Notes: generated by a model from the letters alone, not told the origin. 64,000 nt of DNA from Harmothoe impar (GCA_947462335.1 OX381708.1:8308001-8372000), one strand, 5' to 3'. Counted from the first letter of the stretch, positions 54,801-64,000 are shown. Numbers and translations are program-made.

Positions 54801-57800
54801 TTCTTTATTTTTTTGGAATATTATGCAGTAGGAGTGAAGTGTATTCACTGTGCTTGCTTATTATGGCCTTAGGCTGCACATTCCATTGGTTACTATGGGT
54901 TGCTATGGTAAATAAACAACAATGATAGGCCCCCGGGGCCTAATTTGTGGCCAAAACTGGTGATTTTGACATGAAAATCATCCACATACTTGCCCTCTGG
55001 CTCGCTCTAGCCATGTCTGTAACTCTCAAAGGGCTTAGGGGGGTATACTTCCTGAAACCTCATGTCTTAAGCTTCATTTGGAGTGGTATTTGTATAAACT
55101 AAGTCAGGCTAGATTTTTCGGTAGGTTCGTCGAGAAAAGACTCGCTTAAACGGCCGCAATTTTTGTCGATTTTGGCTAGTTGCAGGACCCCCGGGGACAT
55201 TTTTTGGGCCAAAATAAAGCCGAAATCTGTTAGTTAGACCTTATATAGTGTTTATTTATTGTAAAGGACGCTCTAATGTGTCATTTAAAAAAATGTTTAC
55301 TCGTAACCATGGCAACCCGTTTTTGTTTAAGGTGTCACCACCCTAAATCAGGTCACTTCCGGGTTTACTGGCCAAAGAGTCCCTTATGAACTTTGTTACT
55401 TTTCGGAATATAGCCTATAGGGGAGGGAGAGAAGGGTTAAATACATGGTTATTTGTTATTAGGGTGATCAGAAAGTGTTTATTTATAGTCCTAAAAGAAG
55501 GATTTATCTACTCCATATAAACAGTGTAGGTTTATGGGGGTGAAACGGCCCTATAGTGTATCTATACGCTGCGTAGGCCTCACTGTACAAAACCACTACC
55601 CGGTTACCATGGCGATTGACGCAAAATCTAGCCTGACTTTTTGGGGTCACACCCGTTATATATTTTTCTGCATGTCATAAGCTAAAATATGGTATAGGTG
55701 GCTAAACACTGTGAGATTTTAAGTGTCTCAAATGGCAGGTCGACGGTGGTCAATATTGAAATTTCCGAACGCGGCCTAGTGCTTTAGGGTGGTGACACCT
55801 TAAAGGGAGGGCCTTGCATTGGTGGAAATAGTAGGCAGGGACTCATTTTTTTATTGATTTTCTTTATTTTTTTGGAATATTATGCAGTAGGAGTGAAGTG
55901 TATTCACTGTGCTTGCTTATTATGGCCTTAGGCTGCACATTCCATTGGTTACTATGGGTTGCTATGGTAAATAAACAACAATGATAGGCCCCCGGGGCCT
56001 AATTTGTGGCCAAAACTGGTGATTTTGACATGAAAATCATTCACATACTTGCCCTCTGGCTCGCTCTAGCCATGTCTGTAACTCTCAAAGGGCTTAGGGG
56101 GGTATACTTCCTGAAACCTCATGTCTTAAGCTTCATTTGGAGTGGTATTTGTATAAACTAAGTCAGGCTAGATTTTTCGGTAGGTTCGTCGAGAAAAGAC
56201 TCGCTTAAACGGCCGCAATTTTTGTCGATTTTGGCTAGTTGCAGGACCCCCGGGGACATTTTTTGGGCCAAAATAAAGCCGAAATCTGTTAGTTAGACCT
56301 TATATAGTGTTTATTTATTGTAAAGGACGCTCTAATGTGTCATTTAAAAAAATGTTTACTCGTAACCATGGCAACCCGTTTTTGTTTAAGGTGTCACCAC
56401 CCTAAATCAGGTCACTTCCGGGTTTACTGGCCAAAGAGTCCCTTATGAACTTTGTTACTTTTCGGAATATAGCCTATAGGGGAGGGAGAGAAGGGTTAAA
56501 TACATGGTTATTTGTTATTAGGGTGATCAGAAAGTGTTTATTTATAGTCCTAAAAGAAGGATTTATCTACTCCATATAAACAGTGTAGGTTTATGGGGGT
56601 GAAACGGCCCTATAGTGTATCTATACGCTGCGTAGGCCTCACTGTACAAAACCACTACCCGGTTACCATGGCGATTGACGCAAAATCTAGCCTGACTTTT
56701 TGGGGTCACACCCGTTATATATTTTTCTGCATGTCATAAGCTAAAATATGGTATAGGTGGCTAAACACTGTGAGAGTTTTAAGTGTCTCAAATGGCAGGT
56801 CGACGGTGGTCAATATTGAAATTTCCGAACGCGGCCTAGTGCTTTAGGGTGGTGACACCATATGTGGCTCACTCACACCAAATCGATGCAACTCTTACGG
56901 TGACGTACATGTTCACTTGCCGTGCATGGTCAGTTGCCCTACATGGTCTAAATACATTACATCAACAACTTCTCGCATAGATAGTGTCATTTAAGGTACT
57001 ATTTTAGACTTATTCTTCAGTATAATGTAGGGGCTATATATAATGTGAAACTACCCTGTCTATGGAGTTAATATATGCATTATTTAAAGGAAGAATACAT
57101 CCTGAATGACGTACATGGTCAGTAAGTGACATACATGGTCAATTGCCGTACATGGTCACATGGTTACATGGTTACTTGTCTAGGATGGCCGGTTTTTTTC
57201 ACTTTTTTGAAATTTGAATTATATAGCCGCTACCTCATACTTAATCATAATGATAACATGATACATTAAATAGCACTCTATCTGGTAGAACATGATACAT
57301 TTATGTGTCTTTGAACATGTATGTCACTTGACCATGTACGTCATCTGACCATGTACGTCATCTGACCATGTACGTCATCTGACCATGTTCCTCACTTGAA
57401 TATGTACGTCACCTTACCATGTACGGCAACAGACCATGTACGACAACTGACCATGTATGTCACCGAAGGAGCCATGTACTGTTTATTCATCATTAATTTC
57501 AGGTGTTGAATTGGACTACGAGGAGAATGCATCTGTTACATTACCTTGTGATGAGGTGAGGGAACAGACTGCACAAAGCGAGTACACTCGGACATGGCAG
57601 AGGGTTAATGGTGACGTGCTCTACCACCAGTACCTATTTGAGGGTGTCTTCTATGAACATCCTTCTGCTGCTAGAGCTTACATGGCTCTCAACAACGAGA
57701 CATTTGCATTGACCATTGGCAGAGTACAGCTGGAGGATAACACCATGTTTATCTGCACATACACTGGTACATTCGGGGGACACCATACAAGGAGCGTTAA

Positions 57801-60800
57801 GCTCTCTGTTAACTGTAAGTTTTGAAAAGAAAAAGATTTATTTCTAGCATTGCAGTAACTGTAGACCTTAATCTGACACCAGCTGTGACAACATTAGTCA
57901 ATTTCTATCATGTTATTATTTCATGAACTGTAACAAAGTTATTCAAAAGTTAGGCCAAAAAAAAAAGAAAAGTTTGTTTCAGGTCACCCGACCGACCCTA
58001 TCTAAACAGGGCCGACCCTACGTTTTTTTATGCAATTTTGAAGAAATTTGTATATCTTTATACTTTTTTGGGGTCAATTTTAGAGGGGAAGTAAAAAAAC
58101 TGAAATATGATTTGTGTGATTATGATGATGAGAAACATCAAGGGTGATCAAAGGTAATATCAGGTCTGGTTATAGATGTAACCAGCTAAATATTATTCAG
58201 TAACAGATTTGCTTACCTCCCAGTCCTTGTAGCCAACGAGAAATTATTGGCAATACATTATGCTATATCTATAACAAGGCATAGCCATTCTAGCTGTGAA
58301 TTTTATTTTTATAGTAGAATTAAGTATTATTAAGATGTAAGTTTAGACTTTGATAATAATATTATAGGCATGGTCTTTGGCTAATCTTGAGATCATTAAA
58401 CTACACAGTTCCAACAGTTACTGACGGAGTGCTGTCAAGCAAGGGTCCAATCCCCATGACCTCGACCACCAAACTACCTGGTTTGGTCACACATGTGTTG
58501 CCATCAGATACCAGTGTAGTTCCATTGACTCTCAATGATGGGTTGCGATCATCACCCTCCGTTATTGGAGGAGCAGTAGCTGCAGCAGCTGTCATCATCA
58601 TTTTCATAAATGCCTTTGTGTATGTATGGCTTCAGAGGAGGACCCAAAATAACAAACAAACTGGTGAGTAGTCTTAATTTACTGTTTCCAACTTATTACT
58701 GCCCTCAAATATCCAGCCTGATTTACACATCATCTGAAACAATGCTATATGTATTTTTTTGTATCTAGACATATCACAGTGCAGTATGCTCTAGTTTCCT
58801 GATTGTAAAGTTTCACATGACTTCATTGAATTAAGGTTGGTCGCTAGTTGTTGAATATGAATCCACTGCGCAGGTCTATGCGCATCTAGGTTAAAAGCAA
58901 TGGAATACACCCATATTGTATATCCAGATACATATATACATTACCTATACCCTCCTCAAAGATTGGACAAATCTGAGCAAAATAGAGCATTTTAGAACAC
59001 TTTGAATATTTTATATATATATAAATGTTATTTTCTGGCATTTTCTAAAATATTATAGTTACATATTATACAATTATTTTTCAACATCTATATATTTTAG
59101 AAATACTATAACACTGTGAATCTTGCTTTCTTAAGAACCTAAGGCATTTAATGAGAGCATTCTACACTCGGATTTTGGCCGTTTTACCCATGATGCAATG
59201 CTTTGAATATGAAATTTAGTCTGTTTTTGCATGATTTTTTTTATTCCAAAGCCCCAAAACCTGAAAATTATGCCCGGGACCAACGATCAAAATTACTTTT
59301 TTATATAAGCAAATGATCTGAACAATATTCTGAGAGAGTTAAAAAAAATTTCTGTTGACCTTGAATACTATTTTTAACCAATAAGGCTATAAAATATTGA
59401 CAATTTATTCATATCTTTTCCTGAAACATCACATTTTTACCCAGAATACCTTGGCACACAATTGTAAAACTATTTTTTCAGTAAAGGGGAACATATAGGC
59501 GCTTCACATGTGACTTTTCACATTTCTGTGCAAAACGATTGTTACAAAATAAAATCAGGGAAATTCCCCCTTTTTTTTCTAAATTTTAGGGAAAAAAGAA
59601 AATACTTTTATCTTTCAAAATTCTATATTAAAAAAAGTAGTTCAGGACCCCCCACTTTTCTTTTAATTTTCTGATTCTATATGATCTAGAGTACCTGTAG
59701 AAAAAAAATAGGGCAATTCTGTTGACTTTGATCAAAGGGTAGCGACCCACCTTAAATTAATCTATATTATCATTGATTAACCAGGATATATTTTATCAGT
59801 TCTTAGTCTGTATATTGGTCTGAATAGCATTAAGCTAATTGATTTGCAATTATAATTATTAATCAAACAGGAATACCTGCTGAATCTGATCAGACACGTG
59901 AATTGGATGTACCTGATGTCACTGCTCAAGATGAGTTGTACCTACCTGGGGCAGACTACCACCAGTATGAGGAAATAGCTGAACAAGGTATACACTGATA
60001 TGTCCTTATTTACATTATTGGTAAAAAGAGAATGGAATGCCTATGAGGAGAGGCTAGGGGGCATGAGTGGAGAGAGGGGGTTTGAAATAATTACTTTGCT
60101 TTAGTGTCATGTTCAGGTGATGCAGTAACACCAACAGCTGTAATTTGTGTGCACAACCTATACCTGGTTCACACATTGTTCTATTTGTGCAGATGTGGAA
60201 TATGGTTTTAAGATCATGGTGGGTTCTAGTTCATGTAGAGTATTATGTACAATATCTCTATCTGGTTTACACATTGTTCTGCAGGTGATGCAGCAACATT
60301 AGCAGGTATAGTTCATGTACACCAGACAGACACAGGCTCCTACCTGCACCCAGCAGGACAGGAGGAACCTGTGGACAACATCCACCAAGAAGACACAGGT
60401 TCCTACATTGAGATCTTAGATACCGGTTTGTATCTTCATGCACCAGAAGATGAATCATCCATGAAAGGTAAGTTCTGACGGATTCAAGACTTTTAATTCC
60501 TAATCCTATTCAAGCAGTAAGCCAATGTACACATATAATAGTAATATTCAAGGTTGACCCCTATTAGCTGCAATTTATATGTATCTGTAGATATGTGCAA
60601 AACATATTAATTTGTCATCTAATATTATTTGTCTGTACATGTGATGAACATTATTCTGTATATATACAAGTGATGCAGGAACAGATGAAGTTCCAGTGCA
60701 CAACTAACACCCGGTTCACATATTCTGTACATACAGATGATGCAGCCAAGCCAACAGGTGTAGTTCCTGTACACCAGGTTAATACTGGATCCTACCTGCA

Positions 60801-61711
60801 CCCCCCTGAGCATGAGGACACTGTACACAATCTACACCAAGGAGAAAAAGGTCCTTACTTTGAAATCCTAGAAGCATGTCTGAGGAATCCATTGAATTCA
60901 AGTTTTGAGGAATTTTAATGAAAATTCCTTTTTATTAAATTGATTCAATTGTTATCAACCAAAAAGGTTACGTTGCTATATGAAAGCAATATTTCAATCT
61001 TGACCAATATCAGCCACAATTCTAATTGAATGTACTTGTATATTAATGTGACATGCTATTATAGGGTACAAAGATTATCAGGGTGTTCACTGACCATTAT
61101 GAGCCATAATCATTATGTGATTGTATCATACATATTAATCATACATAAAGAAGTAGTTAGACCTTATCATTTCTCACCACAGGTACTCATGCATTATCAT
61201 CTGCTGATCCCAACTATGAGACACTAAGACGAAGCTTACGGGTAAGTTATACACTGATAGCATCCCATCAATTTGAGAACATGACATTTAATCCTCAATC
61301 ATGACCTTATTGCTACCATGTACACCACAAACGCTGTCTTTAAAGATATGAGAATTTTTCCCTTTTACTCTTGGTTGAAATAAGGCCTCAGTTGTTATAG
61401 TTTCCTGGGCAAATTTATAATGTGCCACTATATCAATTCTAGATGAATTAGGAGAGATTAAGAACCAGATCTGAAATATCAGAAATTCCACGTATGTCTT
61501 AATTCTGCTTCAGGCTGATACTCCACTTGAGAAACTGCTCAAGGACAGAGGCCTCCCAAAGAGACTTAAAAACCTGGGCATCAAGACCATCCAGGACCTG
61601 CGGGATATGTCCCAGAGCGATATGGTGGAAGCTGGACTCAATGTTGGAGACAGGAACAGGATAAAGAGGGCTCTGCGGCGGGCCACTACATCCCACTTCT
61701 TAACTATGTGA
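48813..61711 (+). CDS. Ig-domain/SAM transmembrane receptor, whole gene model
   Basis: Nine exons: 48813-48888, 52251-52493, 53671-53967, 57503-57814, 58409-58663, 59871-59987, 60285-60467, 61183-61241, 61514-61711. They sum to exactly 580 codons including TGA, and all joins are in frame (phase 1 except the last, phase 0). The 579-residue type I protein has a signal peptide, a truncated V-set Ig, two full V-set Ig domains, a Ser/Thr/Pro stalk, one membrane helix, a tyrosine-motif tail and a C-terminal SAM domain. The inferred role is cell-surface recognition coupled to SH2 proteins and SAM oligomerisation. There is no kinase domain. An alternative 3' exon (60737-60918) would replace SAM. It is not assigned to a named family. 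Confidence 0.75.
49986..51019. mobile_element. Fold-back element 2 (CTATCTGTGTCA arms)
   Basis: It opens AACAACTATCTGTGTCATAA and closes with the exact inverse. Arms of about 90 bases contain several CCGCTATCTGTGTCAAA units in direct array, inverted at the right (TTTGACACAGATAGCGG). Extra units lie near 50100 and 50500-50570. The interior has AAAATGGC(C/A)AATTTG repeats. It is 1,034 bases, non-coding. Confidence 0.8.
51650..51720 (-). repeat. tRNA-like SINE fragment
   Basis: On the plus strand, TAGCCGCAGTCATAGGGC resembles an RNA polymerase III A box and GTTTGAATCCCACCC a B box, with spacing near that of a tRNA. There is no convincing cloverleaf, so it is probably tRNA-derived repeat sequence; the box order makes the plus strand the more likely sense. 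Confidence 0.3.
52251..52493 (+). CDS. Ig V-set-like domain 1, N-terminally shortened
   Basis: A phase 1-1 exon of 81 codons (GTAAGT donor; weaker acceptor CTCCAAAG). VFYQTFPGNRRVIYEQ resembles strands C-C', and LTDWSLTIGSLDEKRDTG followed by QILC is the E-F stretch with the Asp-x-Gly-x-x-x-Cys signature. The first cysteine and strands A-B are absent from the exon; Cys20 of the signal exon may stand in. It could also be partly decayed or lack an undetected exon. Confidence 0.55.
53062..53320. mobile_element. MITE-like inverted repeat
   Basis: CCTCGAATCAGGACAGGAAG at about 53073 pairs with its inverse CTTCCTGTCCTGATTCGAGG at about 53293, about 200 bases apart, with further pairing at CGTGACATCA. 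It is intronic and non-coding. Confidence 0.5.
53671..53967 (+). CDS. Ig V-set domain 2
   Basis: A phase 1-1 exon of 99 codons (TTCATGTTTCAG acceptor, GTAAGT donor). SRVDAQVGTSVTLPC, then ARQWYTG, FQLTVGTVRFDEYTFSC and VIFTAIY show strands B, C, E/F and G with both cysteines and the core Trp. Length and pattern fit a V-set Ig. It has one sequon (NQT). Confidence 0.88.
54267..56859. mobile_element. Tandem array of TTAA-flanked MITEs (2.5 units of about 1,060 bp)
   Basis: Three nearly identical MITEs (54271-54740, 55331-55799, 56390-56859) have 17-bp inverted ends GGTGTCACCACCCTAAA and TTTAGGGTGGTGACACC. The first two have TTAA on both sides, a piggyBac-type target duplication; the third has it only on the left. 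Two almost identical spacers of 590 bases (54741-55330, 55800-56389) separate them. It lies in the intron between Ig2 and Ig3. No transposase is encoded. Confidence 0.85.
56895..57467. mobile_element. Fold-back element 3 (GTACATGGTCA arms)
   Basis: It opens TTACGGTGACGTACATG and closes CATGTATGTCACCGAA. The left arm has loose GTACATGGTCAGTTGCC units; the right arm has about eight inverted TGACCATGTACGTCATC units. It ends only 35 bases before the Ig3 exon. Confidence 0.7.
57503..57814 (+). CDS. Ig V-set domain 3
   Basis: A phase 1-1 exon of 104 codons (TAATTTCAG acceptor, GTAAGT donor). VELDYEENASVTLPC, TRTWQRVNGDVLYHQY, FALTIGRVQLEDNTMFIC and VKLSVN give a full V-set pattern with both cysteines and the core Trp. 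Two sequons (NAS, NET). It is the membrane-proximal Ig. Confidence 0.88.
58409..58663 (+). CDS. Stalk and transmembrane exon
   Basis: A phase 1-1 exon of 85 codons. A Ser/Thr/Pro-rich stalk (PMTSTTKLPG, VLPSDTSVVP) leads to the helix SVIGGAVAAAAVIIIFINAF and VYVWL, stopped by QRRTQNNK. The positive charges inside fix a type I topology. The acceptor (ACTACACAG) is modest; the donor is GTGAGT. Confidence 0.85.
58664..59870. other. Intron
   Basis: 1.2 kb of AT-rich sequence between the membrane exon and the first tail exon. I see nothing coding or repetitive apart from short A/T runs. Confidence 0.6.
59871..59987 (+). CDS. Cytoplasmic tail exon with YEEI motif
   Basis: A phase 1-1 exon of 39 codons. 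It is acidic and carries ELYLPGADYHQYEEIAEQ. Tyr-Glu-Glu-Ile is the classical high-affinity site for Src-family SH2 domains once phosphorylated. The residue two before Tyr is His, so it is not an ITIM. Confidence 0.8.
60113..60240 (+). pseudogene. Decayed copy of the tyrosine-tail exon
   Basis: An acceptor-like TGTTCAG is followed by GTGATGCAGTAACACCAACA, matching the start of exon 60285 (GTGATGCAGCAACATTAGCA), then GTGCACAACC. Coding similarity fades after about 45 bases, but the following intron-like GGTTCACACATTGTTCT is shared. It is a relic of tandem exon duplication; a smaller trace lies at about 60668-60700. Confidence 0.5.
60285..60467 (+). CDS. Cytoplasmic tail exon with repeated Tyr motifs
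   Basis: A phase 1-1 exon of 61 codons with an internal repeat: VHQTDTGSYLHPAG then IHQEDTGSYIEILDTG, then LYLHAPEDE. Tyr-Ile-Glu-Ile fits an SH2 site. It ends in GTAAGT and joins THALSS in the next exon through Gly. Confidence 0.8.
60737..60918 (+). CDS. Alternative terminal tail exon (no SAM)
   Basis: A paralogue of exon 60285: DAAKPTGVVPVHQ, TGSYLHPPEHEDTVHN, GPYFEILEA, then LNSSFEEF and TAA. The acceptor (CTGTACATACAG) is fair. There is no donor, so use of this exon would end the protein at 554 residues without the SAM domain. It may be an alternative last exon or a decaying duplicate. Confidence 0.5.
61183..61241 (+). CDS. Short exon before SAM, with NYETL
   Basis: Acceptor TTCTCACCACAG, phase 1 in, and donor GTAAGT, phase 0 out. 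It encodes THALSSADPNYETLRRSLR; Tyr-Glu-Thr-Leu is another possible phospho-motif just before the SAM domain. Confidence 0.75.
61447..61535 (+). repeat. Exact repeat of the window's last 89 bases
   Basis: The intron end and first 22 bases of the SAM exon (ATTAGGAGAGATTAAGAACC onward) recur without a mismatch at 63912-64000, 2,465 bases away. Confidence 0.95.
61514..61711 (+). CDS. SAM domain terminal exon
   Basis: A phase-0 exon of 65 codons and TGA. ADTPLEKLLKDRGLPKRL, NLGIKTIQDLRDMSQSDMV, EAGLNVGDRNRIKRALRR follow the SAM five-helix pattern (Leu-Leu, Gly-Ile, Leu..Met-Ser..Asp, Gly-Leu, Gly-x-Arg-x-Arg-Ile). SAM domains self-associate or bind other SAM proteins. Its position at the extreme C terminus is as in Eph receptors, but no kinase precedes it. 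Confidence 0.85.
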   Translation, partial: ADTPLEKLLKDRGLPKRLKNLGIKTIQDLRDMSQSDMVEAGLNVGDRNRIKRALRRATTSHFLTM

Positions 61712-63290
61712 GGTCAAAAAAAAAATACCAAAAGAAGAACTATTTACTGACAATAATAACAATAGGATAATAGTTTTTCGAAACTGCAGTAATGCTGAAC
61801 GTGGTTGGGATTGACAATTAACAGAAAACATATAACTCAGGGTCTGGATTACCAACTGACTGATGAATCTAGTTCATCTATAGCTCTTTATGAACACATT
61901 ATGAATTAATGATGTCAATAGTGATGATCAAAGTCATAGATGCTCATGGCAGAGGTTTTCAAAAATAATACAACAAAACCTTATGCGGGTTCTTGTTTCT
62001 CTGTGCAACCTCATAAAGATAATGTAATAAGATGAAGGATAAGAAAATGGATACTTCTCTGCCAGTGTGATGTTTGTATATTAACTTATTTGTGCCTCAT
62101 GACCAGTTTAGACTAAAGGAACATAGACTAAACCACTGAGCTTCTTAGCCTGGTGGGAGGCTGTTCCTGCATGGAGCCCTCTGGACTATGACATAACGTG
62201 CACTGAGTTTGAATGTTAATGGACGGGTTTAAGCTACTTTTATATCTTAAATAACGTTCAGTCAGCTCAAGTTCACTTATGGGTAGACCTTGCAAATGCA
62301 AATGCAAATTAAAACATCTCAAAACTCAAACATCTAAAGAATAATCTTTTGTAGAATAAGAGTAGTTTTGCGACCTATTGTTTGTTACCTGGAGTATACA
62401 TTGTCCAGGTGGAAGACTGCCTGGATTTACAGCACAGCCTGCATAACACACCCAGCCCGTTTTCACAGGTCACTTAGCCTGGTATAAAAGGCTGTTCTGT
62501 CACAGCACTGGGGTTATACTACAGCTTTTATATAATCATATTTGTTATTATATGATATTTGCGAAATATATACACCTTTTGAGTGTATAGATGAATATGT
62601 CACCTACCAAGTTATGGATGTGCATGGTCCATTGCATTTCTGTACTATTATAAGTTGAAATCATTATTTATCTATAATGACACACACAGAGTAGAGTATC
62701 TGCTTGCAGAAAGTGTGAAAGCCTGATGCCCCACCTGCTACATCAGGCTCCCAGCCTGGTATACCAGCCTGCTGTGCTGGGAGAGTGTACAGGGGCGACC
62801 TGAATGCACAGGCTGGGCGACCTGAAAGTACAGGCTGCCTGTTTATCCAGGTCGTCCCGTTCTCCTATACTCGTCCTCCACCTGTTGTCTGGCATATGCT
62901 GGCAGGGCCTGTAACTGTGAGGGCATTAGTACCTTTATTAGAGTTAGGTTTGACACCAACAGGAGGAGGCCAGCTTAATCCCTTTGATGTCGTCATTATG
63001 GGCCATAAAACTTCTGGAGAGGAATGGAAATTTCATTAGCACTGCAATTAAATACACTAGAGGAAGGGGCTAATGAGGTGAGAAGTTTGGTGTATTTGAG
63101 GTTTCAATTTGACCATTGACTATAGATATAAGACTCCCACAGAGAACTCTTTAGCCAAGCTCTTTGTCGGCCTCGCCCTGTTCTGCCAGACAAGGTATAG
63201 AATAAATTTTACACAACACGTATAGGAGTGCTTCACTCCTAAACCACTTGTGTACGAACTACATCTCCACCCAGGCATAACCACCCAGGC
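61712..63290. other. 3' flank of Ig/SAM gene
   Basis: No further gene recognised. It has no strong AATAAA within 200 bases of the stop. An imperfect repeat of TTAGCCTGGT(A/G) motifs, with an AGGCTGTTC on either side, occurs at about 62145-62165 and 62466-62495, and a similar CAGCCTGGTATACCAGCCTG lies near 62752. Confidence 0.45.
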
Positions 63291-63299
63291 ACCCATTTG

Positions 63300-63560
63300 T
63301 CATTGGACATGCAGCCAATCAGAGGCCTCCATTTGGTCACGTGACCTAATACTTGGTAACGTGACCTACTTAGGGGCTCTCAGCCAATCAGAGGCCAGCA
63401 TTCTAGATGACCTACTGACCTACTTAGGGGCTCTCAGCCAATCAGAGGCCAGAATTCTGTTAACCATGGTAACGTGACCTAACTAGCAACCATGTGACTG
63501 GTGACCTACTGACCTACTTAGGGACTCTCAGTCAATCAGAGGCCAGCATTCTGGTAGCCA
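63300..63560 (+). promoter_or_regulatory. CCAAT-box tandem repeat
   Basis: Four copies of CAGCCAATCAGAGGCC (about 63311, 63381, 63435, 63529; the last reads CAGTCAATC) alternate with GTGACCTA(A/C)T and GTAACGTGACC. CCAAT in this context is an NF-Y-type site. The unit is 55-95 bases. It may be promoter sequence or just a tandem repeat. Confidence 0.45.
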
Positions 63561-63614
63561 GGGTAACGTGACCTTATTAGCGACCACGTAACTCTTTTGC
63601 TTGTCAACAATACC

Positions 63615-63695
63615 ATGTGCCACGTGACATGTCACGTGACGTGTTTGTTTGTAAACAAAAGTGACCTAATTAGGGGATTAGTGAGAGCACGTGAC
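63615..63695 (+). promoter_or_regulatory. E-box cluster CACGTGAC
   Basis: CACGTGAC occurs at about 63621, 63632 and 63687, interleaved with a GTCACGTGAC palindrome, next to the CCAAT repeats. These are bHLH-type sites, and a promoter for a gene beyond the edge is possible. Confidence 0.35.
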
Positions 63696-63911
63696 TATTT
63701 TTTGTTTTGTAAGCATGTCAATGATGAGCTGATTAGTTTTGAAAATAACTTATGTATGAAAATAAAAACACAACAAAATAATTCATTTTCATTTCTTTTA
63801 TTCTCATTTCAATCAAAAACTTTTTTTTTCACACACGAGTTTATGTCTTTTTCTTCTTGTTCTTTGATTTGCAACCCAACAGAGCACAAAGCTTCACCTT
63901 GCCAGTCTCAC

Positions 63912-64000
63912 ATTAGGAGAGATTAAGAACCAGATCTGAAATATCAGAAATTCCACGTATGTCTTAATTCTGCTTCAGGCTGATACTCCACTTGAGAAAC
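63912..64000 (+). CDS. Start of a second SAM exon at the window edge
   Basis: Bases 63912-63978 are intron identical to 61447-61513, then GCTGATACTCCACTTGAGAA (63979 onward) repeats the SAM exon's first residues ADTPLEK and is cut by the window end. It is either a tandem duplicate of the Ig/SAM 3' end or an assembly duplication. Confidence 0.6.

Noticed and set aside
59871..61241. ITAM or ITIM signalling motifs in the Ig/SAM tail
   Set aside because: YEEI, YIEI and YETL are spaced more than 25 residues apart and have His, Gly or Pro two before Tyr, so they fit single SH2 sites, not ITAM or ITIM consensus.

Overview
This is eukaryotic, metazoan DNA. Short coding exons with clean GT-AG borders, almost all in phase 1, are scattered through kilobase introns full of satellites and inverted-repeat transposons. 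C-type lectin, kringle, immunoglobulin V-set, class A GPCR and SAM domains point to an invertebrate animal. I cannot fix the phylum from sequence alone. Nothing prokaryotic is present: no operons, CRISPR, rRNA or complete tRNA genes.

Left half, minus strand (about 1-37,300). One long gene reads leftward. It starts at a signal-peptide exon (37,015-36,964), crosses a 12 kb first intron, then encodes lectin-like domain A, a Pro-rich linker, lectin B, two short linkers, lectin C, a kringle, a linker, lectin D, a linker, lectin E, two linkers and an unrecognised Cys-containing region ending near 1,119. Every domain or linker block is phase 1-1 and each lectin domain is split by one phase-2 intron, so blocks can be shuffled without a frameshift. 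Lectin C alone keeps a Glu-Pro-Asn sugar-binding motif. Two tyrosine-rich possible exons nearer the left edge (619-488, 331-138) do not join in phase and stay unresolved. The introns hold a decayed non-LTR retrotransposon, several MITE families, a 146-bp satellite, two perfect or near-perfect palindromes, and two large related copies of a composite element carrying 20-bp and 23-bp satellites.

Middle (37,300-48,800). Mostly repeat-bearing intergenic DNA, with one two-exon, 366-residue rhodopsin-class GPCR on the plus strand (45,523-46,884).

Right part, plus strand (48,813-61,711). A nine-exon gene encodes a 579-residue type I receptor: signal peptide, three V-set Ig domains (the first truncated at its N end), a stalk, one transmembrane helix, a tail with Tyr-Glu-Glu-Ile and related SH2-binding motifs, and a C-terminal SAM domain. 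A duplicated tail exon with its own stop could give a 554-residue form without SAM. The last 89 bases of the window repeat the intron and start of the SAM exon exactly, so a duplication of about 2.5 kb or more continues past the edge.

Taken together, a multi-lectin/kringle protein and an Ig/SAM signalling receptor lie on either side of a GPCR. This resembles an innate or self/non-self recognition cluster, but that role is inference. The main structural novelties are the two receptor architectures and three unrelated fold-back elements whose arms are tandem arrays of short repeats.
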